From assembly GCA_902595225.1 (NCBI GenBank), contig CACJPG010000004.1:21212-85211 (forward strand): 64,000 nucleotides of DNA, given 5' to 3'. This document shows, in pieces, positions 21,464 through 30,339 of the stretch. The translations under genes were made by a program, and so were the position numbers. Numbering within the stretch: the stretch's first letter is position 1; each line of letters starts with the position of its first letter. The DNA comes from an uncultured Thiothrix sp. GTDB lineage: Bacteria; Pseudomonadota; Gammaproteobacteria; Poriferisulfidales; GCA-002705445. The notes beneath the pieces were generated by a model. The model saw only the letters and a program-made list of their open reading frames with translations. It was not told the DNA's origin and did not search any database.

Positions 21464-22738
21464 TTACGCATACTCTAATTTAATAATTTTTTCAATTTTC
21501 ATCAATAAAAAATTCAGATCTTTATTGCTAATTATATATGGCGGCATAATATAAATTAAATTAGAGTAAGGCCTTAACCATATACCATTATCTACACATT
21601 TTTTTTGTAGAGATTTAACATTAACCTTATCATGCATTTCTAAAACACCAATAGCGCCAATCACCCTGAAGTCTTTAACAAACTTATTCTTTGAAATTTT
21701 TTCAAAGGATTTAAATATTCTATTCTCAATATTTTTAATTTTTTTCTTCCAGTCGTATGAAAGTAGTAGATTAATATTTGCAAGTGCTACAGAGCATGCT
21801 AGCGGATTAGCCATATATGTTGGGCCATGCATAAAAACTCCTGGAGCTTTATTAGAAATTGATTTAGCAATTTTTTTTGAAACCAGAGTTGCAGCCATAC
21901 TCATATATCCACCTGTAATAGACTTACCTAGGCATAAAATATCTGGAACAATATTTGAATGTTGAAAGCCAAATAATTTTCCTGTTCTACCAAAACCTGT
22001 TGCTATCTCGTCTAAAATTAGTAAAACATTATGCTTATTACACAAGCTTCTCAATTCTTTTAAATATTTTGGATGGTAAATTCGCATTCCTCCTGCTCCT
22101 TGAAAAATTGGTTCAATTATCACGGCAGCTATATTTTTGTTTTTATTTTTTAAATTATTCTCTATCTCTTTTAGGCTCTTACTTTTTTTTAAATTAAAGA
22201 TTCTCGAATCTTCTGGTTTTGAAACGTAAATTTGATTTAATAGAGTATTTTTAAAAATTGAGTGCATACCATTTATAGGATCACTCACAGACATTGTTGC
22301 AAAAGTATCACCATGATATCCACTTCTCACGGTTAAAAACTTTTTTTTTGAGTCTACTCCTTGTGAATGCCAGTACTGGATAGCAAATTTCATAGCAACT
22401 TCAATTGCAACAGATCCACTATCAGAAAAAAATACTTTTTGAAGTGACCCAGGGGTTATATCATTTAGCTTTTTTGCGAGTTTTACTGCAGGTTTGTGAG
22501 TAAATCCCCCGAACATAATATGTGAAAATTGCTTTATCTGATCTTGAATTGCTTTGTTTAATTTCGGATGGTTATATCCATTTATAACACACCACCAAGA
22601 AGACATTCCATCAATCAATTTTTCTCCAGATTCTAAATATATATTTGCCCCTTTTGCTTTTTTTACTGGGTATACTGGATTTTTATCAATAGCTGCTGCG
22701 TATGGATGCCATACATATAATTTATCTTCTTTAATCAT
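21464..22738 (-). CDS. bioA: adenosylmethionine-8-amino-7-oxononanoate aminotransferase
   Basis: VWHPYA, DGMSSWWCVINGYNHP, DEIATGFGRTGKLF, MHGPTYMANPLACS motifs. Confidence 0.93.
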   Translation of the reverse strand: MIKEDKLYVWHPYAAAIDKNPVYPVKKAKGANIYLESGEKLIDGMSSWWCVINGYNHPKLNKAIQDQIKQFSHIMFGGFTHKPAVKLAKKLNDITPGSLQKVFFSDSGSVAIEVAMKFAIQYWHSQGVDSKKKFLTVRSGYHGDTFATMSVSDPINGMHSIFKNTLLNQIYVSKPEDSRIFNLKKSKSLKEIENNLKNKNKNIAAVIIEPIFQGAGGMRIYHPKYLKELRSLCNKHNVLLILDEIATGFGRTGKLFGFQHSNIVPDILCLGKSITGGYMSMAATLVSKKIAKSISNKAPGVFMHGPTYMANPLACSVALANINLLLSYDWKKKIKNIENRIFKSFEKISKNKFVKDFRVIGAIGVLEMHDKVNVKSLQKKCVDNGIWLRPYSNLIYIMPPYIISNKDLNFLLMKIEKIIKLEYA

Positions 22739-23099
22739 TGTTACAAGTAAATATTTTTTTGTCCTTTAAATACAAATTTTGAATGCTCGTTCCCTCATAC
22801 ATTTCATCATACATTAAATTTTTATTAATATTAAATGTTAAAACAAATTTCTTTATAAAATTATTTTTTTTCTGAATAAAATATGCTTTAACTTCTGATT
22901 TGTTTTCATAATCAATTGAATAATCAAATTGATAACCATTAGGAAGTATATTTACTACTTTATAATTTTTATATATTTCAAAGATATGTTTTGATCCGTC
23001 CATTGTATTTTTACAATGCAACTGGATAATATTATCTGAAAACAGAATCTTTATTTCTAATAAAATTATAAATAATAAAACAATAGTTCTAATAAGCAT
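22731..23099 (-). CDS. hypothetical protein with N-terminal signal/TM
   Basis: ORF track; overlaps the bioA start by 8 nt. Confidence 0.55.
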   Translation of the reverse strand: MLIRTIVLLFIILLEIKILFSDNIIQLHCKNTMDGSKHIFEIYKNYKVVNILPNGYQFDYSIDYENKSEVKAYFIQKKNNFIKKFVLTFNINKNLMYDEMYEGTSIQNLYLKDKKIFTCNND

Positions 23100-23111
23100 A
23101 TTTATTAAAAA

Positions 23112-23522
23112 TTAATAAAGTTCTAAGGAATAACTTATATCAATCGCTTTTCCTAATACGATACAGCATGAACATTGTTTTTTCAGTGATAATTTTATAA
23201 ATTTTTCTAGATTATCTCGATTCTTCTCTTCTGATTTAATTTTATAAGTACAATGTATTTTGCTAATTAAAGAAGGTTTGGTTTTTGTCCTTTCAGCTTC
23301 AACTTCTAAATTAAAGTTTTCTATCTTTATATTTTTTGTTTCGGCCATAGATACTATATCAAAGGCCGTACAGCCTCCCATTCCAGAGATAAGAAGTTCA
23401 GTTGGTCTTGCACCATTATTATTTCCCCCACTGTCAACTGGTCCATCCATCATTATTTTATTTCCGCTTTCAGTCTTAGCAGAAAAATTTACTCCATTAA
23501 TCCATTCAATGTTTGTCTTCAT
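23112..23522 (-). CDS. OsmC-family protein
   Basis: PTELLISGMGGCTAFDIVSMA and KKQCSCCIVLGKA motifs. Confidence 0.85.
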   Translation of the reverse strand: MKTNIEWINGVNFSAKTESGNKIMMDGPVDSGGNNNGARPTELLISGMGGCTAFDIVSMAETKNIKIENFNLEVEAERTKTKPSLISKIHCTYKIKSEEKNRDNLEKFIKLSLKKQCSCCIVLGKAIDISYSLELY

Positions 23523-24368
23523 TTAATCTTCTCTTATTATTTTATTATTTTCATAGCTAGACCAGGCGCTCCAAGAACCCACATATAGCTTTCCTTTCCC
23601 AAAACCACAATATTCCATTGCTAAATGATTATGGCAAGCTGTTACACCAGACCCACACATGTTAATAACTTTTTCTGCAGAATTTTTATTTGTGGCTAGA
23701 AACATTTTTAGAAGTTCTTCTTTATTTTTAAATTTTCCGTCTTGATTTAAATTATTTTTAAAAGGCATATTAATTGCCCCAGGAACATGGCCTGCTTTTT
23801 TATCGATTGGTTCTTTCTTTCCTAAAAATCTCACCTTTTCTCTTGCATCAATTAGCAGGAAATCCTCTTCATTAGTTAATTGCATTATATTTTCTGTAGC
23901 AACTAAATATTTTGAGTTGTATGAGTACTTATTATTATAATTTTCTGCCATAGCTGGAATAGAATCAGTCACAGGAAGCTTAAGGGATGTCCAAGACTTA
24001 AAACCTCCGTCTAATACAGAACAATTTGTTAACCCAACTAATCTTAACATCCACCATAATCTTGCAGACATTGCATTATTGTCATCATCATAAATAATAA
24101 TATGAGTTTGATCATCTATACCATGTTTATTTAAAAACGCGGAAAAATCTTCAATATGTGGAAGTGGGTGTCTACCAGAATGCTCAGTTTCCTCAGAGGA
24201 TAAATGAGATTCCAAATTTACATAAAAAGCGTTTTTAATGTGTGATTTCAGATAATTTTCATATCCTATTTCTTTTTTCAATAAATTAAATCTAACATCA
24301 AAAATTTTAGTATTTTTCTTTTCAATTAAGAGATATAGATCATTGGGCTGTATTATAATTTCATTCAT
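23523..24368 (-). CDS. two-domain sulfurtransferase (thiosulfate/3-mercaptopyruvate type)
   Basis: ARLWWMLRLVG and catalytic loop MCGSGVTACHN. Confidence 0.88.
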   Translation of the reverse strand: MNEIIIQPNDLYLLIEKKNTKIFDVRFNLLKKEIGYENYLKSHIKNAFYVNLESHLSSEETEHSGRHPLPHIEDFSAFLNKHGIDDQTHIIIYDDDNNAMSARLWWMLRLVGLTNCSVLDGGFKSWTSLKLPVTDSIPAMAENYNNKYSYNSKYLVATENIMQLTNEEDFLLIDAREKVRFLGKKEPIDKKAGHVPGAINMPFKNNLNQDGKFKNKEELLKMFLATNKNSAEKVINMCGSGVTACHNHLAMEYCGFGKGKLYVGSWSAWSSYENNKIIRED

Positions 24369-24538
24369 TTATTTTTCTTGTATTTATTTACATAAATGAC
24401 ATAAAGATAGAAGAAAACTACAAACAAGCCAATCAATGAAATTATTTGCCCTTGTGTCAGAGATTCAACGTTTGCAACAATTGCTGATGCAAAAATTAAA
24501 ATTGCTAATCCAAATCTATTTCTTTGCCATCCTCGCAT
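24365..24538 (-). CDS. 57-aa two-TM peptide (MRGWQRNRFGLAILIFASAIVANVESLTQGQIISLIGLFVVFFYLYVIYVNKYKKNK)
   Basis: Manual translation, absent from ORF track; stop overlaps the sulfurtransferase ATG (ATGA). Confidence 0.6.
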   Translation of the reverse strand: MRGWQRNRFGLAILIFASAIVANVESLTQGQIISLIGLFVVFFYLYVIYVNKYKKNK

Positions 24539-24550
24539 AAGTACTTTTGA

Positions 24551-25204
24551 TCAATTATTTTTTTTCTTTAAACCATGCTCCACTGCAATAACAGCAGCTT
24601 CAACTCTTGAATGAATATCAAGTTTTCTTAAAATTGATTTTACATGTAACTTAACAGTTCCATCAGATATTCCAAGATTTTTTGCAATCAATTTATTACT
24701 TTGTCCCTCTGCTAGTAATTCAAGTATTTCACTTTCTCTTGGAGTTAGAGTGTTTATTAAGTTGCTCATATTAATCTCATTGTCGTCTCCTTGATGAAAC
24801 TTAGCTAATATTTGAACTAGATTTGGAGCAACGATTGTTTCTCCTTTAAGAACATCTCTTAAAGCGACAACCAAGTTATCAGGCTCCATATCTTTTAACA
24901 AGTAGCCACTGGCGCCATTTCTAAGTGCATCAATTAAATCCTTTTCGGCATCACTAGTTGTTAACATTACAATAGGGAGAGATTTATTTTTTTCTCTTAA
25001 TTTCTTTAAAACATCAATACCAGATTCATTGGGCATCCTAAGATCTAATAACACAATATCAGGTAGATTTTTCTCTATAGATTTTATCCCTTCATCTCCA
25101 CCACTTACCGATGCAATAACATCTATATCGTGTCTGACTAAGAGTCTCTGTAAACCTTCTCTAAATAAAGTGTGATCATCGATAATTGTAACTTTTATTT
25201 TCAT
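24551..25204 (-). CDS. NarL/FixJ-family response regulator
   Basis: IDDHTLFREGLQRLL, LLDLRMP, LTPRESEILELLAEGQSNKLIAKNLGISDGTVKLHV. Confidence 0.93.
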   Translation of the reverse strand: MKIKVTIIDDHTLFREGLQRLLVRHDIDVIASVSGGDEGIKSIEKNLPDIVLLDLRMPNESGIDVLKKLREKNKSLPIVMLTTSDAEKDLIDALRNGASGYLLKDMEPDNLVVALRDVLKGETIVAPNLVQILAKFHQGDDNEINMSNLINTLTPRESEILELLAEGQSNKLIAKNLGISDGTVKLHVKSILRKLDIHSRVEAAVIAVEHGLKKKNN

Positions 25205-25213
25205 TTATATATT

Positions 25214-26155
25214 TTAATTGTCTTTTTCATTAAAGGATAGAATAACACGTACACCCTCACCTGGCTCACTTTCTATATCTAAATGACCACCAATTTGTTG
25301 CGCTCTATCTCTCATAATGCTTAATCCAACGTGCTCTCCCGAGTCCTCATTATCATGGCCAATGAAGCAAGACTTTGCTATACCAATACCATCATCTTCA
25401 ATGATTAAGGAATATTTGCCAGTCTGGTAAGACATTAATAAGACTCTGACAATTTTTGCTTGAGAATGTTTCTTAACATTTAGTAATGCTTCTTGGGCTA
25501 TTCTTTTGATGTGCAGCTCATCATTCTTATTTAGTTTAATAACTGGAATTTTATTTTGAAAGAATATCTTTATATCATTATTCTCGGTTTTAAAGTTTTC
25601 AACTAGCTTAGAGATTTCACTGGCAATATTATCGATTTCCTGCGGAGATCTGAAATGCCCAATTAGTTGTCTGATCTCTCTATTTGCAAGCTCGATACTT
25701 TCTTCTAAAGTCTCAAGTTCATCTGTAATTCTTTTATCTGAATACAATTCTTCTGTTTTGTATTTTCTATTATTTTTCATATATATAATACCCTGCAAAC
25801 TTTCGTCTAAAACTCTAACTTGAAGTCTTAAACTTGCTAATGTTTGTGCTAACGAATCATGGAGCTCAGATGCAATAAAAACTCTTTCTTCCATAATTGC
25901 TAAACGATTTGCCTCCTTATTCTTATCTTCTTTATATTTTGCGAATTGCTCTAACTGAACGTTAGTTTTATTTAATTGATTTTCAAGCATTTCAGAAACA
26001 ATGTTTAAATTACTACATAGAGTTTTTAAATCTTTGGATTTTGTTGAACACTGAATTCTTGAAGACAGGTCGCCTGACATAATGTTAAGAACCCATTGAT
26101 TTAAATCTTCTATAAACTCATCCAGTTCGCTTATTTTATTCTTTGGGCTCGACAT
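25214..26155 (-). CDS. NarX-type soluble sensor histidine kinase, no TM segment
   Basis: HisKA_3 ERVFIASELHDSLAQTLASLRLQV; HATPase QEALLNVKKHSQ...DDGIGI...GLSIMRDRA; HAMP-like N-term. Confidence 0.88.
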   Translation of the reverse strand: MSSPKNKISELDEFIEDLNQWVLNIMSGDLSSRIQCSTKSKDLKTLCSNLNIVSEMLENQLNKTNVQLEQFAKYKEDKNKEANRLAIMEERVFIASELHDSLAQTLASLRLQVRVLDESLQGIIYMKNNRKYKTEELYSDKRITDELETLEESIELANREIRQLIGHFRSPQEIDNIASEISKLVENFKTENNDIKIFFQNKIPVIKLNKNDELHIKRIAQEALLNVKKHSQAKIVRVLLMSYQTGKYSLIIEDDGIGIAKSCFIGHDNEDSGEHVGLSIMRDRAQQIGGHLDIESEPGEGVRVILSFNEKDN

Positions 26156-26450
26156 AATTTGGATCTTTAGGATTTAGAAATATAAAATTGAATTGACCTT
26201 TTTCCATTTCAACATAATCTACAGTCATACCACTGCACACCTCTAGTGACGCTTTTGACATAATCACCTCAACACCATCCACATTAAGTGCTTCATCGTT
26301 ACTAGTAATATTATCATCAAATCCTAAAGCGTAGTGAAAATTATTTCCATCTTTTTTCATGACTGCTATTCTAAGCTTAAAACCCTTATTTTCTTCTTTA
26401 TCTATTTCTTTTTTAAATATTGATGCAGCTGCAGGTGAAATTTTAATCAT
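26136..26450 (-). CDS. dsrR: DsrR, A-type (IscA-like) scaffold relative
   Basis: IscA-like fold sequence (KISPAAASIFKKEI...); position directly after dsrN. Confidence 0.85.
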   Translation of the reverse strand: MIKISPAAASIFKKEIDKEENKGFKLRIAVMKKDGNNFHYALGFDDNITSNDEALNVDGVEVIMSKASLEVCSGMTVDYVEMEKGQFNFIFLNPKDPNYVEPKE

Positions 26451-27816
26451 TTATGTTCTCTCTAACAAAATTTACGAAATATTTTATCCACGGAGATTTT
26501 CTCGTATGCCTAAGATGAGAAAAATTTGCTAATAATTTTTTATAAACAAAACCATCGAAAGCGCCGTCAATGCCATGACCTCTATTAACCTTATAAGCAA
26601 AAGATTTTTTTTTACTTTTATCTAAAATCAAATCAGCATGGTGAAACTCATGAGCATTTATTATTAAGCTATTTTTAAAGCCCCAAGGATGATTCTTTAG
26701 AGATTGAACTTTTACGTGCCCTCTTCCAACAGGTCTTTTATTCATAATGGTTTTTGCTGGCAGCACCCCTGCCATTTTAAATTCTTTTTTATTATGCTTT
26801 ATACTTTTTGTTAAATACATTAATCCCCCACATTCAGCATATACAGGAAATCCATCATTAATAAATTTTCGGACAGAATTGATTAAGGATTTATTTTTTT
26901 CAATTTGTTTTGCATATATTTCAGGAAACCCACCTCCAATAAAAAGGCCATCAATCTTTGGCAGTATTTTTTCTTTTATTGAATTGATTGGTACTAAATC
27001 AACACCAAGCTTTTTAAAATTCTCTAAATCATCATGATAGTAAAATCCAAATGACTTATCTTTGAAAATTCCTATCTTTATATTTTTTTTTGTACTTATA
27101 TTATTTAATTTTCTTTCTGCGATAATTTTATTTTGTTTTTCAATTTTTAAGCCAATATCTTTAAAATTTTTAATATCTAGAGAATTAGAAATGATTTTTG
27201 CTAAATAACTAATTTTATCTTCAGCAAGATTTTTTTCATTTGCAGGAACCAAGCCTAAATGCCTTTCAGAAATTATAAGTTCAGTATTTTTTCTGATCGA
27301 GCCTAAAATTTTTAAATCCGTGTAATTATTCACGGCATTAATTAATTTTCCTTCATGTCTCTCGGTTTTAACTTTGTTTAGAACAACTCCTTTTATATTG
27401 CATTTTTTATTAAAATTCAAATAACCTTGTAAAAGAGGTGCTATGCCTCGAGTTATTCCTTCTGTATCAATAATTAATATTACCGGGGATTTTAACAGAA
27501 TAGCCAAAGCAGAATTATCATCCTGCCCTTTATTACTTACTCCATCATAAAGACCCTTGTTACCCTCAATCAGATTAAAGTGTGATTTTTTAGACTCAAA
27601 AAAATTTTTGATCTCAGATTTTGTTTGTGTATTAAAATCTAGATTATAACATTTAGATCTTGAAGCTAGTGTCAGCCAACTTGGGTCAATGTAATCTGGC
27701 CCTTTCTTAAATGCTTGAACATTATAGTTGAAGTCTGAAAGTAACCTTGTTAATCCAATTGAAAAGATAGTTTTCCCAGAGGATTTATGGGCAGCAGATA
27801 TAAATAAGCTATTCAA
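26443..27816 (-). CDS. dsrN: DsrN, CbiA-like siroheme amidase
   Basis: HKSSGKTIFSIGL, KKGPDYIDPSW, FIGGGFPEIYA, YAECGGLMYL motifs. Confidence 0.92.
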   Translation of the reverse strand: MNSLFISAAHKSSGKTIFSIGLTRLLSDFNYNVQAFKKGPDYIDPSWLTLASRSKCYNLDFNTQTKSEIKNFFESKKSHFNLIEGNKGLYDGVSNKGQDDNSALAILLKSPVILIIDTEGITRGIAPLLQGYLNFNKKCNIKGVVLNKVKTERHEGKLINAVNNYTDLKILGSIRKNTELIISERHLGLVPANEKNLAEDKISYLAKIISNSLDIKNFKDIGLKIEKQNKIIAERKLNNISTKKNIKIGIFKDKSFGFYYHDDLENFKKLGVDLVPINSIKEKILPKIDGLFIGGGFPEIYAKQIEKNKSLINSVRKFINDGFPVYAECGGLMYLTKSIKHNKKEFKMAGVLPAKTIMNKRPVGRGHVKVQSLKNHPWGFKNSLIINAHEFHHADLILDKSKKKSFAYKVNRGHGIDGAFDGFVYKKLLANFSHLRHTRKSPWIKYFVNFVRENIND

Positions 27817-27822
27817 TGTAAC

Positions 27823-29136
27823 TTAATCCGCTTTAGGTTGTTTGTTATCTTGGTTTTCTTCGCTCAACTCTTCTTTAGATTCCTCATCCGCAGGTTCTTC
27901 TTTATTTTCTTCAATTTTTGGTTCTGGATCAGGAATTCCTGCTAGAGCAATTGCATCGTTATCAAGACTTTTTGGCGTGAAGTCTAAAACCATAATAGCA
28001 AAAAGATATATTGCTGCAGAAATACCTACACCACCTAGACCTAACATTAATTCGTATACACTTGGAATATATGCAGCCTCTACGCCATCATAAAATGTAC
28101 TACTTTCACTATAACCTGGAAAAAGATCTAGTGGAAAAGCTTGCCCTGAAATTATAATTACATAAAGCATTGTAAACCCACCAAATAGTACTAATATAGA
28201 TGCATATAAAATTCCAACGGCAGACTCAGATAATTTTTTATTGTATAAAATTAACAATGGAAATAAAGTTCCAATTATCATCTGACATCCCCAAAATAAT
28301 AAAGAGTAAGTATTTAATGAAAATAAAAGAAAAAATTCATACCCATGATTTTTCGTGACATATAGATTTGTCAAATGTGATAAAACAGTTATATAAAATA
28401 CAGTAAAAATAAAGTAAATTAAAAGTTTTCGGAATCTCTTAACTATCTCTGAACCCATTGGTATGTCTAATCCTCTGTCCATCCAAAATAGAATTTTGTA
28501 AAAAACTGCAGTGCCAACTAGAAGAGATAGAGCAATAAAAAGTGGTGCTAATAATGCTCCATTATATGCCTCTTTTGCAACCAGAAATGCAAAAATAGAG
28601 CCAGTACCAGTAGTAAGTGTAACTCTCCATGCAAAAGCAAAGGTACCAACTTTACCAATAAATTTGTTATATCTAGCTTCGAACATCATCCACAAATATA
28701 AGGCAACAACTGCCATGAAGCCGCTGTATAAAAATACGTTCCACGCAAATATTGATTTAAAATTAAAAGTTGTCATTGCAACTATCAGTCGATCAGGTCG
28801 CCCAAGATCTAGAACTAAAACAATTAAGCCACCTGTTAACAGACAAATAGCTAAAAGTGCGGATAGTCTTCCAAGAGGTTTATACATTTTTATATTAAAC
28901 ACAGATGATATTGAGGCAATATTTAAAACTCCAGAAGCCGCAATGATTAAAAAGATTGCAAAAACATGAGGTAATCCCCAGACAACCTGATTATTCATTC
29001 CAGTTATCCAATGACCCTCATGCTCAAGTGTAATAAAAGAATAAAACCCTAGTCCAATAAGAGATAAAGCGATAAGTCCATATATCAATATTGCTTTAGA
29101 AAACTCAACAATTACATAATCTGTTTTATCTCTCAT
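27823..29136 (-). CDS. dsrP: DsrP, NrfD-type membrane quinone-interacting subunit
   Basis: 10-TM NrfD-like protein next to dsrO. Confidence 0.92.
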   Translation of the reverse strand: MRDKTDYVIVEFSKAILIYGLIALSLIGLGFYSFITLEHEGHWITGMNNQVVWGLPHVFAIFLIIAASGVLNIASISSVFNIKMYKPLGRLSALLAICLLTGGLIVLVLDLGRPDRLIVAMTTFNFKSIFAWNVFLYSGFMAVVALYLWMMFEARYNKFIGKVGTFAFAWRVTLTTGTGSIFAFLVAKEAYNGALLAPLFIALSLLVGTAVFYKILFWMDRGLDIPMGSEIVKRFRKLLIYFIFTVFYITVLSHLTNLYVTKNHGYEFFLLFSLNTYSLLFWGCQMIIGTLFPLLILYNKKLSESAVGILYASILVLFGGFTMLYVIIISGQAFPLDLFPGYSESSTFYDGVEAAYIPSVYELMLGLGGVGISAAIYLFAIMVLDFTPKSLDNDAIALAGIPDPEPKIEENKEEPADEESKEELSEENQDNKQPKAD

Positions 29137-29880
29137 TTATATTCCCCTATATCTTACAGCTGTATTTAGCCCAAGATCACTTCTGACTTCGGTGGTTTTA
29201 TACTTATTTAATTTTTTCGAGATTTCGCTGTCTGGGTCATTTATATCACCAAATAAAATAGCTTGATGACCTTCTTTGCTGCAAGCTTCAGAACATGCAG
29301 TAGTATTTTCGCCATTGTCAACTTTATGAACACAAAGGTTACAACTTTCAACACATCCTTTTCCTCTTGGTGTATGTGGAACTTGATTTTCTAGGTTTTC
29401 ATGAATGAATGATCTCGCTTTATAAGGACATGACATCATGCAATATCTGCAACCAATGCAAGTGTGTTTATTAACCAAAACTATGCCATCTGCTCTTATG
29501 AATGAGGCGCCTGTTGGGCATACATCAACGCATGGTGGATTTTCACAATGTTGGCACATCATCGGAATAGTTAAAGACTCCCCAGAAGATTCGTTTGTTA
29601 GTTTAAGTTTTCTTATGTATTGAGTATCAGTAGTAGGCCTCCCAAAGTCTTCTATACCATGCTCTTCATTACATGCTGTCACACACGCATTGCACTCTTC
29701 TGAGCATTGGTTTGCGTCAATTAAAAGTCCCCATCTATTTTTCGATGATGCTGGTTCATCGGGTGCTCTGCCATGAGCGAGTTCCTGAAGCATGACACCA
29801 GGAGCTAATGTAGCCATCCCTAGCATACCGCTTTTTTTCAAAAAACTTCTCCTGTCTAATTTTATCTTATATTTTTTCAT
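29137..29880 (-). CDS. dsrO: DsrO, periplasmic ferredoxin-like subunit with Tat signal
   Basis: LDRRSFLKKSG Tat-like leader; several CxxCxxCxxxC clusters. Confidence 0.93.
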   Translation of the reverse strand: MKKYKIKLDRRSFLKKSGMLGMATLAPGVMLQELAHGRAPDEPASSKNRWGLLIDANQCSEECNACVTACNEEHGIEDFGRPTTDTQYIRKLKLTNESSGESLTIPMMCQHCENPPCVDVCPTGASFIRADGIVLVNKHTCIGCRYCMMSCPYKARSFIHENLENQVPHTPRGKGCVESCNLCVHKVDNGENTTACSEACSKEGHQAILFGDINDPDSEISKKLNKYKTTEVRSDLGLNTAVRYRGI

Positions 29881-30284
29881 TAGTTCTGTGCATCCTCTTC
29901 TTTTTTTGCGACTTTCTTGTATGGTTTAGATGCATGACAATCAAAACATTCAACTTGTGCTGCTGCTGCAATATGGCATGCCGTACAGAAATGTTCTTCA
30001 GATTTTGCGCTTGGATAAGTTCCGTCAGCTAAAGGCTTAATATGACAATTTATACAATTTTTTAAACTATATTTTTTTGTCCTAATTCCATTAACAACTG
30101 TTTCATGACTTTGATGATTTATAAATATATGATGTTGAGCGCGCATTACATCTGTAGGCTCCACACATTTATCACCCGACGACGCGTCTATATTATGATT
30201 AATATTTTCATGAGTTATTGATGAGCCACTGTAAAGAGCTAAAAAAAGAATTAGCGGAATCTTTATAGATAAAATCTTGTACAT
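29880..30284 (-). CDS. dsrJ: DsrJ, triheme cytochrome c
   Basis: Signal peptide; CINCH, CTACH, CFDCH. Confidence 0.92.
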   Translation of the reverse strand: MYKILSIKIPLILFLALYSGSSITHENINHNIDASSGDKCVEPTDVMRAQHHIFINHQSHETVVNGIRTKKYSLKNCINCHIKPLADGTYPSAKSEEHFCTACHIAAAAQVECFDCHASKPYKKVAKKEEDAQN

Positions 30285-30339
30285 ACTGAATCTCTCCTCA
30301 TAATTCAGATAATGACTTCATATTTTCTAATTACCTAAA

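Noticed and set aside
28511-28969. 152-aa ORF antisense to dsrP
   Set aside because: Shadow ORF of a transmembrane gene; no independent RBS or family signal.
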